The notes below the pieces were generated by a model. It saw only the letters and a list, made by a program, of their open reading frames with translations, made no database searches and was not told where the DNA came from. A program made the translations under genes and the position numbers. From Trichosphaerium sp. ATCC 40318 (taxonomy: Eukaryota; Discosea; Flabellinia; Trichosidae), in assembly GCA_038496445.1 (NCBI GenBank), contig JALMLS010000367.1:1-42078 (forward strand): a stretch of 42,078 bases of DNA. Reading direction: 5' to 3'. Shown here one piece after another: positions 23,976 to 35,288 of this stretch (the stretch's first letter is position 1; each line of letters starts with the position of its first letter).

Positions 23976-26211
23976 TCATGTTCTTATTTTATGTTTCCTC
24001 GGTTCAACCTGCAAAGATATGTTGTATTTTTCGTTTTCATTCATTGTAGTTCTCCATCCATTTATGGTTGATCTTAGCCAAGCCACTGATTTAAAGTTAT
24101 AGCAAGGTTTTAATGTTTTGTTAAAATAACCAATAACCTCTAACAGGATGTTGTATTTTCTCATGTTGTATTGTGGAAATAGTGGACGTAAACAACCACT
24201 TTCTTGTGTAAGAACTATGTCTCGTAGATATAATCCAATGTAAGGAACTTGTGGTTGGTTACACTCACTACGCTTTCTGTACAAAGAATGAGAAGACGAG
24301 GTCTTCAGGTAAAGGGACAAGGTTGCAAAACACTTATTTAAACGTACAAACAAAATTGCCGCATGTCCCTGTTGCGTTCAGTTACACTCAATAAAACGCT
24401 TAAACTTTCATGTGACAACATCGTTGATATTGAAATCTACAGGCTCTTGATTAGCCACGTTTGAGAAAAAAGAAGGAAAAGGAAAAAAAAGAGTGCGCTC
24501 AGAATTGGTATTTTGTTTGAAATCTTAACCTTGCTGAATGTGCCTTTTAGCCTATATACAGGTCCACTATGTAGTCCACTAATAACACCACAAGCATCAT
24601 GAGTATTACCAATATCAACAAGTTGTTGAGCCAACTTAATAAAGTACGAAATTCGCTTTGCACAGGCGTCAGCAGTCTTTCCCTGCAACACTTGTTCAGT
24701 TACATATCCAGCCACCTAAAAACGTTAGTCAGAAAACCATTCATATTTTTAATATCGTACTAATGTGAAATGATCTTTAAGTGCCTGTACTGATCTATGA
24801 AAAGGGTATGGGCAAAAGAATAGAGCTATCATCAAACATTTCCTCATTCTTGAAACAATGTGTAAATGAATGTGTAAACAACCAAAAAAAAAAGGAGAAC
24901 CATACAATTCATGTGTCTTTAGTGTCATCTCTATTGCAAGTTCTCTTTGTGGTATATCCCACAATACATCTGTTTTCTTGATACATTTCTTTGGTATCAA
25001 CAGATTAGATGCCAATGGCTCAGTGTAACAGAATCCTCGGAAATAGAACTCTGATTTTGTTTTCTACAAAAACATATCTATAAGCACACGTGATTTTACC
25101 TCTTTGTTTTACATTGGTTTGAAGCATCACTTGTATTCTATCTGAGAACGCTTTTGATAGTAGTTTGTAGTGATCTGGCGATAACACTTTAAGAGAAGCT
25201 TCAAATTGTAAAGAGAAAGTATTCGATGAAGTTGCAATATCATCACAAAGTGGCATGTGTGATAAAACATATCCCAAAAACTGGATTATCCTTGTTTTAT
25301 TTTGATTAGTTACACCAAATGTGTTATGAAGGCAAATGAGGAAAGGGTGAAGGTGTACCTATGAGCATCAACACTTTTTGGATTCGCTTTGTATATTGAC
25401 ATGAGTTTAGGAATAATATGAGAAACAAACTCATGTTTGTAACAAAGATGGCCTGCTATGAGCGCAACCAAGTCACCTAATTTGATTAAACATTAATCAC
25501 AACAATGAACATACTTGAAGTGTCATAGTTGATCGTTTTAATATTAAAACATAAGTCATCAACAAGTTCTGTATGAGCAAACTTTGTGTTGTGACAAATC
25601 AGTTTGACAAATCCATCAACTGTACACACACGTATAGATTCTATGCTGAAAAGACAACCATCGCTTGATTTCTCAGTTTGTTCCAACTCTTTGCATAGCC
25701 TGATGTCCTTGTGTATAAACTAAAGCAAAAATCACTTAGTAAAAAAAATTCGTTATTGAGCACATCACGTGATGCAAAAAACTTTATGTTTACTGTCACG
25801 TGGTTTGTATACAGTAGTTTGTTAACGTACGGCATCAATTTGAGGATGTTTCTGTAGTAATTCAACGGTAGGTTTGACAAGTATGCGTACAAGCGCAACC
25901 CATGTACCACGACACAGTTCAAGCATTTTAGATGCTTGGTAGACGTTATTATTCCATAAATAGTTTGTAGTCTTACCATCTTCATATTTGACGCCGTTTT
26001 TCGCTAACAGCGGTTTAATCGTTGTAGGTAACGCAAAAACAGCACACCAAGTTTTTGAAACCTAAATACCGTTAGTCACGTGCGCGTGGTTATTTACACG
26101 TGTGCTCATCACTACACATACTGTAGAGCAGTTGTGGCATAGTTGTTGAGGAGAAAGGTTCATAAATATGTGTTGAAGGATCTCATTGGGTAGATCATTT
26201 ACCGAAGTCAT
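23976..26211 (-). CDS. F-box / RasGEF fusion protein
   Basis: ATG 26,211 starts MTSVNDLPNEILQHIFMNLSPQQL, an F-box, completed across an intron by VSKTWCAVFALP. A helical middle follows (KTTNYLWNNNVYQASKMLELCRGTWVALV..., then DLVALIAGHLCYKHEFVSHIIPKL...). The C-terminal half is a Cdc25-type Ras guanine-nucleotide exchange domain: CIKKTDVLWDIPQRELAIEM (about 24,930), LKDHFTLVAGYVTEQVL, FIKLAQQLVDIGNTHDACGVISGLHSGPVYRLKGTFSK (split here only in wording; about 24,530-24,660) and PQVPYIGLYLRDIVL...YNFKSVAWL (about 24,080-24,260). It stops at 23,976. It would activate a Ras-like GTPase and could couple this to ubiquitin ligase assembly; the coupling is inference. The right arm keeps only the F-box half. 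Confidence 0.85.
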
Positions 26212-26394
26212 CAAAAACAAAGCAAAGAGATGTGACGGGTTCAATTGAACAGATTTTTAAACTTTTTTATTCATTGAAAACAACGATTGACATTTTGTTT
26301 CAGGCTGTATTTTTTGGTGTTTTGCTCAAAACCAGTTGTATCTTTCTGTGTTGGTTTATAGGAACTACCAACATAATATGGACGCTGTTTATTC

Positions 26395-26410
26395 ACGTGC
26401 TATAGCACGT
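26395..26410. repeat. 16-bp perfect palindrome
   Basis: ACGTGCTATAGCACGT lies between the start of the F-box/RasGEF gene and the 3' end of fibrillarin B. The right-arm copy (40,386-40,399) keeps 14 bp of the palindrome with one substitution. It overlaps a CACGTG and may be a protein-binding site. Confidence 0.6.
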
Positions 26411-26461
26411 TGTGAGAAAAGGTATTACATGCTACTTGTCGTTGGTCAAAAGAAAGGGAAA

Positions 26462-27564
26462 CTATTTTTTTCTATTTGGTAAGTAAGTTCCAATAATTAT
26501 AGCGTGGTTTGTTTCATATGGTTCCAGAGTAATTTGTTCCTTAGGCCTAAGTGCTGTAAGACTATAAGTTTTCTAAACAGCATTTTTAGTTTATGCTTGT
26601 GCAACAGCAACAAAGTAAATTTAAGAACAGAATAGGGTGTACTTGAACTTTTCTGCTCTTAGATCTTTTACAGTTTGTGAGTAAAACTGCTCAGGTAGCA
26701 TTGCATCACCTGAGATTTGCCGCTTGGCCTGTGGTAGTGAGTGAGTTAAATAACCTTCAGCTACAGCAACAAAAAGAGGGGATCATTTGTACATGGACAG
26801 AAATAACAAAGCCTCCTCCATCTGAAAGGAAATATTGAGCATTCACACCAATAATATGTGTTTGATCACGTGTAGAAATATCAGAGAAGATGCAATCAAC
26901 TGTATTGACCAGCATTCTAAGTTTGTTATTGAGTAGAAAGCAGTTGTCTTTTATCTACTCTACCTGTATTTATGTGGATAACGGGCATCCTCAATGATTG
27001 GAACAATATTTGGTCTGTTTTTAGCAACTTCATCCAACTCACGACCACGTTTGTGAGAAACTTCTACAGCGTAAACAACACCTTTCTAAAATGTATGTAA
27101 TTGTATGGATTTGTAATTGTCAAAGCAACATACCTCTCCAACAATGTCAGACACATGAGAGACTGTAATACCAGATGCAGCACCCAAATAAAGCACTCTT
27201 GATCCAGGTGCCATGTAAATATTATGAATACCGCAGGAGATTGCTGCAGCAAGCTTTGATTGGGACGGATTCCATGTTCTGTATTCGTTTTTCTCGCAAG
27301 GTTCGTCCTTTTGTGTTTTAGGCTTGTAGAGTTCTTTTTATGCTAGTTTTACGCACGCACTTTGGTTTGAACTACTTTTAACTCCTCACCGTATACAGAC
27401 TCGCCTGGTGTTAAATTACAGGTAAAAGGACAAGTAACTCTATACGGCTTGCCCATAAATACTCCTGGCATTCTGGAATGTGGTCTAATTGCGAAATGAG
27501 GATAACCACAAGGATGATAGCGCCCGCGGCCGCGTCCACGGGTGCCACCAAATGGGAACGACAT
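26462..27564 (-). CDS. Fibrillarin copy B, the intact rRNA 2'-O-methyltransferase
   Basis: ATG 27,564 begins [18 protein letters not shown], a short Gly/Arg-rich N-terminus, followed by [15 protein letters not shown]. After an intron starting GTGCGT come [33 protein letters not shown] (SAM-binding loop), [72 protein letters not shown], and a C-terminus ending [19 protein letters not shown] at the TAG 26,462. Frame is kept across every junction I checked, unlike copies A and C, so this is presumably the working gene. Fibrillarin methylates pre-rRNA as part of box C/D snoRNPs in the nucleolus. The GAR domain is shorter than in animals and yeast. Confidence 0.9.
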
Positions 27565-28085
27565 TATAACTGCAATGGGTGCCTTAACTGCCTAAGTACG
27601 TTACACTATCCCAACTTTAGTTGCATGTGAGACGTATTTGTAGACAAAACGTTCAAAATATACAGTACAACAGTGAGCAAGGCTGTATTTTACAACCCGA
27701 CAACACGTGTTGCATACGGGTTATCTATTCTTGGGAAGTGGGATGATTGCTGTCCGCTCTATAACAAGCTTTGTAAGGTGTTGTTTACCCAAACATCTGT
27801 AGCGGAGAAAAAACACGTGCACAGCCATCTGTAATGGAGAAAAAACACATGTGTGCCTCCGTGTAATACTTAAAATGTGGACGCATAAACAATTAAAGGA
27901 TTAACTAGTACAGTGAGGACAACGGAAGCGAAAAAAAAAGTGATGTTGAGTTCCTACATGTGCGAGAAAAGAGGAATGAAAGTTTATTGTGTAACTTTTA
28001 CATCAAGTTCACCAATAGGTTTACTCCAATCGAAATCTGGTGATCGAGCTTCAACTGAAGACCGTTGATTCATCAATAATCCTAA
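27565..28085. promoter_or_regulatory. Upstream region of fibrillarin B with a 32-bp tandem duplication
   Basis: No gene is seen here. A unit beginning CATCTGTA..GGAGAAAAAAC occurs at 27,794 and again at 27,826 (period 32 bp), each ending in CACGTG or the near match CACATG. The palindrome CAACACGTGTTG lies near 27,700. These paired boxes upstream of a ribosome-biogenesis gene are good candidates for a promoter element. The end near 28,015 appears also in the right arm. Confidence 0.45.
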
Positions 28086-28778
28086 TCAAAAATAAGTTTG
28101 ATTTAACACATCATTGCATTGCATGGTTGGTTTTAATGGATTAACTATTTTCATACCGTATGTGATATCCATCTTAGTCTCTTTGGTAATTGGAAGAGGA
28201 CCAATAGACTCAACTGTGAAAGCGAATAAAGCTCTTTTGACAAAGTTAGTATGAGCCGATTGGATTGTATGTTCAACGCATTTTGTAGGCATACCTCAGG
28301 TGAGAACGGCTCAAGAGAACAGTGTAAGTATGACCAACAGTCAATTCTGAACCGACGTTGCAGTTTGCTACACCATGCTTGGTGGCATTTTGAGCAGAAA
28401 TGTCAGTCAATGCAACTTTTCCCATATCACTTAACGAATTGATGTTAAAATACTTCACAGGTGAAGAAAAAAAGAGTACCAAACGCGATACATATCATCT
28501 CCTGCTAAACTGTAGGTCATTGATGCGGTTTCAGCGTTACAACCTCCATTGAACAAGATGTAAGGCTAAAAAACAATAAACACGTGGTTTGTAAATATCT
28601 CAAGTCTCGCACGTGCCTCACGCAATTCGCGGTCAATGAAAAGACCAGATGTGGCGTATGAGCCACCACAGCTGTATGAAGCTTCAAAACTGAACTTTGT
28701 AGGTACACGCAATGGTGGTAGCGATTGAGAAGCGACGAAAGCGATGCACGCTAGTAGTAAGAGAAGTTGTGTTGCCAT
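28086..28778 (-). CDS. Uncharacterised secreted protein
   Basis: ATG 28,778 begins MATQLLLLLACIAFVASQS, a clear signal peptide with cleavage likely after SQS. Exon 1 continues VPTKFSFEASYSCGGSYATSG. The next exons read CNAETASMTYSLAGDDMYRVW, YFNINSLSDMGKVALTD, NATKHGVANCNVGSELTVG, then MPTKCVEHTIQSAHTNF, and finish DVLNQTYF at the TGA 28,086. The pattern (about 200 residues, several Cys, N-glycosylation sites) fits a small extracellular beta-rich protein. I considered ML/MD-2 and ependymin-like families but cannot confirm either. A conserved open stretch after the stop (to about 28,015) could be an additional last exon. A 5'-deleted, frameshifted copy lies at 35,660-36,092. Confidence 0.7.
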
Positions 28779-28872
28779 TGTAGTTTGCGGATAATATCAA
28801 AGAGCACACTTAAGAACACGTCTAAATTAGGAAAGTAATTTCCCCGTGAAGAGTTTTTTTTTTTTTGTTTTT

Positions 28873-28935
28873 TTTCAATTCTTGAAACTCTAAGAACTCA
28901 AAGAATCACTGAAATCGTAAACTCTCTGAGTTGAG
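28873..28935. repeat. Inner edge of left arm (inverted repeat)
   Basis: About 60 bp containing GAAACTCTAAGAACTC and TCACTGAAATCGT recur in reverse complement at 35,199-35,262 with a few mismatches. This is the innermost homology between the arms and so marks the edge of the 6.2 kb single-copy spacer. Confidence 0.8.
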
Positions 28936-28999
28936 TATATCACTCTGTTTTACTACTTTAACATTGTAATACAAAACCAAAGTCAGTTTATTTGATGGT

Positions 29000-31499
29000 T
29001 TAAGCTGTTTTTCGCCATGCTTGTGCCTCGATCATGTAACGTTTCAGTGAGATAACTAAACCCTGTTCAGTTGTATCAGGTTGAGCATTTGTACAAGGCC
29101 TTAAAACAAAATTAGGAAAACTTGTGAAAGATGTAACTTTCATACCATAAACTTAGCTATTTTTTCCAGTCTCTCGGCTATGTATACTTTCATTTTTTTA
29201 GCAATGTTCACAAATTCAGTAAGCATACTGCAATTAATACGTTTGTAATAACCACTGGACATTAATCCTGAGTAAAGGTCACATAAGCTAATTACAATAC
29301 TAGCTTTATATTCTTTTGTTTCGCGTAATTTTCCTTGCAACATAGAAGCAATCTTCAATGTAGGTTCCACATAACTTTCAAATTCATCACCAATCAAACC
29401 TGAAATAGATCCTAAGCAAGTACCCAAACTTGTAAAGCAAGAATGTGAGTATCTCCAAGAACTTTCAGCTGTCAGTCGTTTCTAAGTTTTACTGGTAAAT
29501 AGTCAATACACTCATTATGTACACACCTCTACATTAAATAGAACTGTCAAGGCAGACTTTGTATACTTGACAAACTTTCTTCCATTGTTTTGATCAACAA
29601 GATAGGTAATGAGCTGAATAAGCATGTTCATCTAAACATATTAGAGCGATTGTTAAAGTAGTTGGCTTTTTGCTAACCCATTGAGAATTTAAAAGACCTG
29701 TTGCTTTTTGTGTCTTCAAGCGTCTTACAAACACAGGTGCAACATCTTCATATATTATATATGTTGGGTAGCCTTTAACTTGTTAGCATACTACACTATA
29801 AATTAGTTACTCACCTGTGGCTACATCATACATAACTCTAGTTGCTTCTTGTTGCAAATCTCTTTTTTCTTTAGATTTAGCTTCACAACTCATTAACTCC
29901 ACCAAAGCAGGCATAAGTTGTCCATACAGAGAATTCTCAATAACACCTAACAAAAACCATCAATACATTACTTTGTGGGTGTAGTAATTTGTACTCATAT
30001 GATTAATGACGCTCCCAACTGTAGAGAGAAGACATGTGGAAAACTTAAACAGCAGACACTGTGTTGAAATCCCAGGCTGACTTGTTTCTGTGTATAACCC
30101 AATACACCGTACAGCGTCCACCATTTCATATAGTAGTCGGTTTCTACGTATAACATGTATTGGCGCTTCCAGTAGAACAGATTGGATAGCTTGTAGAACC
30201 TCAATTCCTTGTGGCTTATAAACAATACTATCTTCCCTTCCAAAAGTGTTAAACAAGTGTGCTGTATCCCTAGGAATGGATATCAACAATTATCTAACCA
30301 AAGAAATAGACTACCTGTAGCCCAAATGCTCCACATGGACAATATTTTCAAGCTTGTCTAGCAACTCTACACCATTATCATTACCCTAAAAGGATAATTA
30401 ATGTGATTCCATTGTATTATCAATACCCAAGTCCCAGGCTGAAAACTGATTGGTATTCTGCAAATAGCTCTAGCTGCAGGAATAATATCATCTTTAACAT
30501 CTAAACAACCAAGTACTGCAGTTCTGGATTCATCGCTTATCCAGTAGGCCATTACTTGTATCTTGAACACTTGCCTAGGTTGTAACAAACAGTAAGTGTA
30601 CAAGTAGTTTTTCTTACACGCACAAGGCACCTCGTCTTATGTTTGGATCTGTGCTCTTCAGTGCTTCCAATACACTTTTTTCAACCTTGTATTGGTTCAA
30701 TAACTAAAAAGAACTAAAAGTGTGATCATACAGCAGCAACCAAGTCATTTACTTCTTTGCTCTCGAATGCATCAGGAAATCGCCTAAGCAAGTTTATGGC
30801 ATATGTTCTTGCATGTGGATGAGTAATGTTAAGTATGTTCTCATAAATATAATAGAACATTGCATCGAAACACTCTTCGGATCCATCTTTCTAAAACATA
30901 AATAGTCAACAATGATAATAAAAAAACCAGTCACGTGACTGTACAGCAATATTAAAAAAACGTACAGTAACCAGTGTCTCAAAAAAATACTCCAATACCT
31001 CATAGTTGCCTACCACAATTGGTAAGATATCCTGAACGTGAACTGTAAGTGAAACAGAATACAATGTCATTCATTTCAAAAAGAATGAATCCGAACTACA
31101 AAGCCAAACAGTACAGAAGAGAATGGCCTTATAGCATCAAGACGCTGCTACATTATTTGTGAATCTTGGCCGACAATGACGGCTTCTTTTGTCACAAGGC
31201 AACTTGACTTTTCTTCGCAACACATCTGTCTTGTGCAACGGTTTTTGGTTTATTCACGTACCTTTACGAATGATTTTTCGTTTATTTCGTTGTAATATTG
31301 CTTTGAAACTGTTCTAAGTGTGAATACGTCGCAGGTTCTTAGCCAAGAGATAATCTCGGTTATAACGTCAGAGGGTAACGTATGGAAGCTCGGAATTTGC
31401 TAATAACACGTAAATAACTACGTTTTGGTTATTTGAGTTGTTTACGACTAATAAGCCTTCGATTGGCTTTTTTGAGTGCACTTCCTTCAACGCAGCCAT
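29000..31499 (-). CDS. F-box protein with long helical (HEAT/ARM-like) repeat region
   Basis: ATG 31,499 starts MAALKEVHSKKPIEG. The second exon gives LPSDVITEIISWLRTCDVFTL followed by RTVSKQYYNEI, an F-box. The many later exons encode amphipathic helices: QDILPIVVGNYEVLEYFFETL, then a segment ending HARTYAINLLRRFPDAFES, VEKSVLEALKSTDPNIRRGALC, AVLGCLDVKDDIIPAARAI, and the region 29,960-30,290, ending KRYMIEAQAWRKTA at the TAA 29,000. The STDPNIRRGAL phrase is typical of HEAT/armadillo proteins, but I cannot place it in a named family. Exon joins between 29,430 and 29,950 were not resolved. An adaptor role in protein binding or ubiquitination is inferred from architecture only. Confidence 0.62.
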
Positions 31500-31753
31500 A
31501 GTAGAGTTCGCTTGGTTACAAAATCGGTGGAACCTTGTGTTGCGCGACTTCTGGCGACTATGTAGTCCCCACTTGACATTGTTGAAAATTCACGTGCAAT
31601 AGCTTCAACTGTTGCACGACTAGTATAAAAACTAGGTGATCGCAAAGCGTCAATCGAGAAATACCCGAAAAATAGAATCAAGATAAATAAGGTCATTAAC
31701 ATCACCTGCATTGCTATTGGATGCACCCATAGCCTTGCCGTCGATGCATGCAT
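31487..31753 (-). CDS. Possible small single-pass membrane protein
   Basis: An 88-codon open frame from ATG 31,753 has one strong hydrophobic helix (MLMTLFILILFFGYFSIDAL) and then a polar tail. It ends 13 bp inside the start of the F-box/helical-repeat gene on the same strand, and its start lies inside the decayed 3' flank of the second MORN_2 gene. No homologue is recognised. It may be real or chance. Confidence 0.3.
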   Translation of the reverse strand: MHASTARLWVHPIAMQVMLMTLFILILFFGYFSIDALRSPSFYTSRATVEAIAREFSTMSSGDYIVARSRATQGSTDFVTKRTLLWLR

Positions 31754-31852
31754 TCTCGTTTATTAATGGCGTTACAATCAACGGGAGTCAGGTCATTTCC
31801 TACTTTAACCCCACGAACAAAAATGTGTTCATTACACTGATGAAAAACTTCA

Positions 31853-32433
31853 TCATGGTTTGCCATCCGTAAAGTAACAGTGCCTACATAATTGACCATT
31901 ACTTAACCAACTCTTGTACTCTCCATCTCTTTTGTCATTGACATAATTACATTGAAGAGATAGTTGACCATTTCTATGCCATTCTTTACTCTCCCCTTCG
32001 GTCTTACCATTTATAAAAACAAGTGCTCCACAATTGTCCATTGTCATACCATGTCTTTAGCTCTCCTTCTTGTTTACCGTTTACATACATGCACTGTACC
32101 CGCAACATTCCGTTACCTGCCAAGACTTGTACTCACCATGTTGTTGGCCATGATTCCAATGTATTTGTTGAGATACAACAAGTGATTTGTTTTTATGTCT
32201 TATACGTTGCCACTTTCCATGTTTGTTCAAGTCAGGATCAAACCTTGTTGTTATTGCTGTAGTACAACACAATATAGGCCATTTACAATATACTTCGAGG
32301 TCTGAATCAATGATATCAAGTTGTAGTTCTATTGGAAGGTCTAGTAGAGAGCAATTTGTCGTTTTTAACTACATCTTAGCTTAAAATATATTAAACGGGT
32401 ATCTGTCTACTGTACCTTTTTTGCCGTTTCCAT
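31853..32433 (-). pseudogene. Second MORN_2 repeat gene, broken
   Basis: ATG 32,433 begins METAKK, then after an intron LKTTNCSLLDLPIELQLDII, EVYCKWPIL, TTRFDPDLNKHGKWQRIRHKN. The same head is found in the gene at 16,250-17,447. MORN_2 units follow (NGQLSLQCNYVNDKRDGEYKSW is one, given here as a landmark near 31,930). Two small frame breaks are visible: one after HGEYKSW (about 32,122) and one at the CFYK unit (about 32,012), where two bases are missing relative to the repeat pattern. The frame ends CYFTDGKP at 31,853, with only about four units left compared with eleven in the other gene. Confidence 0.75.
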
Positions 32434-32666
32434 TTTAAAATTATGCACGTGCAAAAGTCAGGCTTCACAATTTGTTTTGGAAATCTGTTGACTTGAGTTC
32501 AACACAAACTTGTTTCCCCAAGTTTCTGTGATTTCGGCCAATCTCACCTTGGGTTCATTAAAACAGGAACAATCAAAGATTTAATAGTTTATTAGTGTAC
32601 ATAGTGGTGAGTACGCCAAGGTTGCCCAAAGTTTTTGTCGTTTGTACAGTGACAAGTCAAATCTTC
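32434..32666. other. Intergenic
   Basis: A short AT-rich gap between the second MORN_2 gene start and the 3' end of the next minus-strand gene. CACGTG occurs at about 32,444. No gene is seen. Confidence 0.35.
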
Positions 32667-34773
32667 TTATCTATCTTCTAGGTTTCCTGAACAACATTCG
32701 CATGGCCCTCTTCTTTGTTGAATAGCTGCCTCACTCTGAAAGGAAATATTACCTCTCTTAGTGCCTTTGTTATTGAAAAAAACGATCAGTAACACTGTTA
32801 AAGGCCACTTGTTTAAACAACGTACTGGTACATAGTAAGAAATTATCACTACTGCTATTATCAACAACACAAATAATATTGCAATACCACCAATTAAATA
32901 CTTCCACCAATCGTGGGAACACGTGTTTTTGACATTGATAATAAGTGAAAACTTGGTCGGAAATGACTGTTGTTCAACCTCAGTTTTTATACACTTATCA
33001 CTATGAAAAACTTGTACTTTTGAAAACCCGTCTGTTTGTATCTTACACATGTATTGGAACAAAATATGCTCTGTTGTTTTAGTTGCATCTGTATGGAAGA
33101 CAAGGGTGCCAGAAGGATTGAAGCAACCTAAGCGATTATAAACTGAAGAATAGTAATAGGGGTACCTGTAATGTTCACTCGCCCTCCTTGACGGAAAGTA
33201 ATGGTTTGGTTTGGACTGAGGCTGTAGTCGCCATTGAATACTATCACTTTGGTTATCTCTATGCTCAAAGGAAATTCCATAGTTGAGGGCGTTTGCGGCT
33301 CGGGAGCATTTGTAGGACTTCGAGTAGGCGTAAGAGTAGGAGTTTCAGGTGGTGGTATACTAAAGAAAATCAGGAAGGTACACAAGAAATGATAAGCAAG
33401 CTTACTAGTCTATTAGTTCTATATGTGCTTCGTTTTCGAATGTTGAAACAAGAACGTTTTTTGCTTTTATAGTTGGTTCATAGCTACCCTCAAAGTCGAA
33501 GAAGTATAGTAAATCTTGATCAGAATTAGTGTTTGGGGAGTAAGCCTTTTCAATGATCTCATTGTCTGTTAGTTTCCTTTTTAGATGTCAATTTAAAAGA
33601 TCAATGTACTTGCTTTACCTGTTCCATATACCCATGTTATCAATGTCACCCTAAAAGATGTGAACTCAAATGTTAACATATTCCTTGTTGCAACGCACTG
33701 AGAATCCAAATTCTACACTATGGTCGAACGAAGACAAGCAGCCAATTGTAAAGAAACCCTATTAAAGAACGTGTTAACAATCACAAGAATTAGTTAGCAA
33801 AGAATATGTACTCTTCTTGATGGTTGTAAACTAGGAATTAAAGTATGTGCACTTTTAAGAACTGTATTATTTGCTACAGTCTTTATCGTTATCTCTTTTG
33901 TTGTCAAGTCACGTGAAAAGTAAACATAAACCTGTACAATTATAAGCTTCAGAAATCTTAGTTCTAATGTTACGTAACCCACTGTTCAAGCACCTGAGGG
34001 TGAATACTTGGATCGAAGGTGTTTGGGTATTTTATGTAGTCATCGGAGAATGTCTCGAATGTGAGTTGACGGCGAGGGCATGTGACCGATTCGTAAAGAC
34101 CAACATAAAGAAGAAATCCATACGTAATGCTTCTTCCTGCAGGTTTTGTTGAGAAAATACCATAAAGCTTTTCTCCATCCGTATCACAATCCCTAAAAAC
34201 ACAAATTAGGTCAAGCTCGAACAACAGCCGTATTTAGTACTTGTCAAAGTTCACCCAAGCGCCTACTGAAATAACATCGTGGCTACTAAAGTCTTCTCCG
34301 AACACTCGTATACCATCGTTTCCTGGCTCACCTAGGGTCCCATCGCTTGAAAAGTGCGCCACCATACCCGCAGGATTGCCTTTCATTAATTTAAAGGAAC
34401 AGTTGAAAAGATTTTTCACTTGGTTCAAAAAAACCGTTTCATTACGTTGAATTCAAGAGTACGTACATGTTATAAGCGTAAAAGCCTCCAAACAAAACAA
34501 TAAAACAGATAATGTGTACATCTATGGGAGCAAACTAGTACCACCGGTCTATCTTTGTTTGGCGTAGTTGAAGTATAGAAACAATTCACTGTTAAGTTTT
34601 CACCTAAAAAAGTCACGTGACTTACGTAAAATTGTTCTTTTGTCCATAGCAAGCGTGAAAAGAAAACACAACATATCACAGCTATTTCTTCAATAACGTA
34701 ACAGAACTTACTAGCTTCATGAGCATCCTTATCCTTAATTCAAAATTGCAGGTACAGAATTTAACACAGCCAT
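32667..34773 (-). CDS. Single-pass membrane protein with Pro/Thr-rich stalk
   Basis: A spliced start at ATG 34,773 (MAVLNSDKDAHEA) leads in frame into VICCVFFSRLLW, then ENLTVNCFYTS and PVVLVCS. Further exons: FNCSFKLMKGNPAGMVAHF..GVRVFGEDF-type sequence (about 34,240-34,420), DCDTDGEKLYGIFSTKPAG (about 34,140-34,190), RDLTTKEITIKTVANNTV (about 33,870), a Pro/Thr-rich linker TPTLTPTRSPTNAPEPQTPS (about 33,285-33,345), and a final exon with a transmembrane helix (YLIGGIAILFVLLIIAVVII, about 32,850-32,910) plus a cytoplasmic tail ending GNLEDR at 32,667. Multiple N-glycosylation sites suggest a cell-surface protein. No known domain is recognised. A stretch at about 34,598-34,619 looks like a 22-nt intron but removing it breaks the frame. 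Confidence 0.6.
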
Positions 34774-35198
34774 TGTGGTGTTTATCGCTACACACAAACA
34801 ACGACATATATAATAAAAAGATATTCACATAAGAAACCGTGGTGTATCACGGAACAACGTATGTATAACCACCTCAGGTTTGCTATAGTGGTGTGACAGA
34901 AATAGCATCATTTTTTCGACTTCTAGAACTCATTGTATTCGTCCAACATAATTTCGTAGGCTAACCTTTCGTTCAAAACATTTGCCTATTTCTTGTCTAT
35001 GTATGTTATGAATACACACCAGAAGCTTTGTATCAACAGCTATAATCCAAATTATGTTTGCGATTTCATTAAAAAGTTCAATATAAAGATACAAGTGCTT
35101 ACTGTATTGTAACTCTCATTTTACAACAGGTACGAACAACCATACCAACCATACTCAATCACCCCACTCATCTTTAACAAACCGACACCGATTATAAT
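34774..35198. other. Intergenic, end of single-copy spacer
   Basis: AT-rich, no gene seen. It separates the membrane protein start from the inner edge of the right arm. Confidence 0.4.
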
Positions 35199-35262
35199 CA
35201 ACTCAGAGAGTTCACGATTTCAGTGATTCTTTGAGTTTCTTAGAGTTTCAGGAACAATTTCA
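35199..35262. repeat. Inner edge of right arm (inverted repeat partner)
   Basis: Reverse complement of 28,873-28,935, recognisable by ACGATTTCAGTGATTC and TTAGAGTTTC. Homology stops immediately outward of it and resumes at about 35,660. Confidence 0.8.
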
Positions 35263-35288
35263 AGAATGATACATTGTTCATGCTTGCT

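Larger units (their letters stand above)
18713..28935. repeat. Left arm of a damaged inverted duplication
   Basis: Most of this block recurs in reverse complement between 35,199 and the end of the window, with a few percent base differences plus large indels. Left segments and their right partners are: 28,873-28,935 with 35,199-35,262; about 28,015-28,490 with 35,660-36,192; about 19,680-22,893 with 36,275-39,160 (with deletions); fibrillarin A or B with 39,248-40,333; about 25,555-26,440 with 40,350-41,245; about 23,200-23,910 with 41,285-41,930. The order of segments is permuted between arms. Confidence 0.9.

Noticed and set aside
28873-35262. Terminal inverted repeats of a large DNA transposon (Maverick-like)
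   Set aside because: The repeats continue outward as ordinary host genes and the spacer carries no integrase, polymerase or capsid-type gene, so a segmental inverted duplication fits better.
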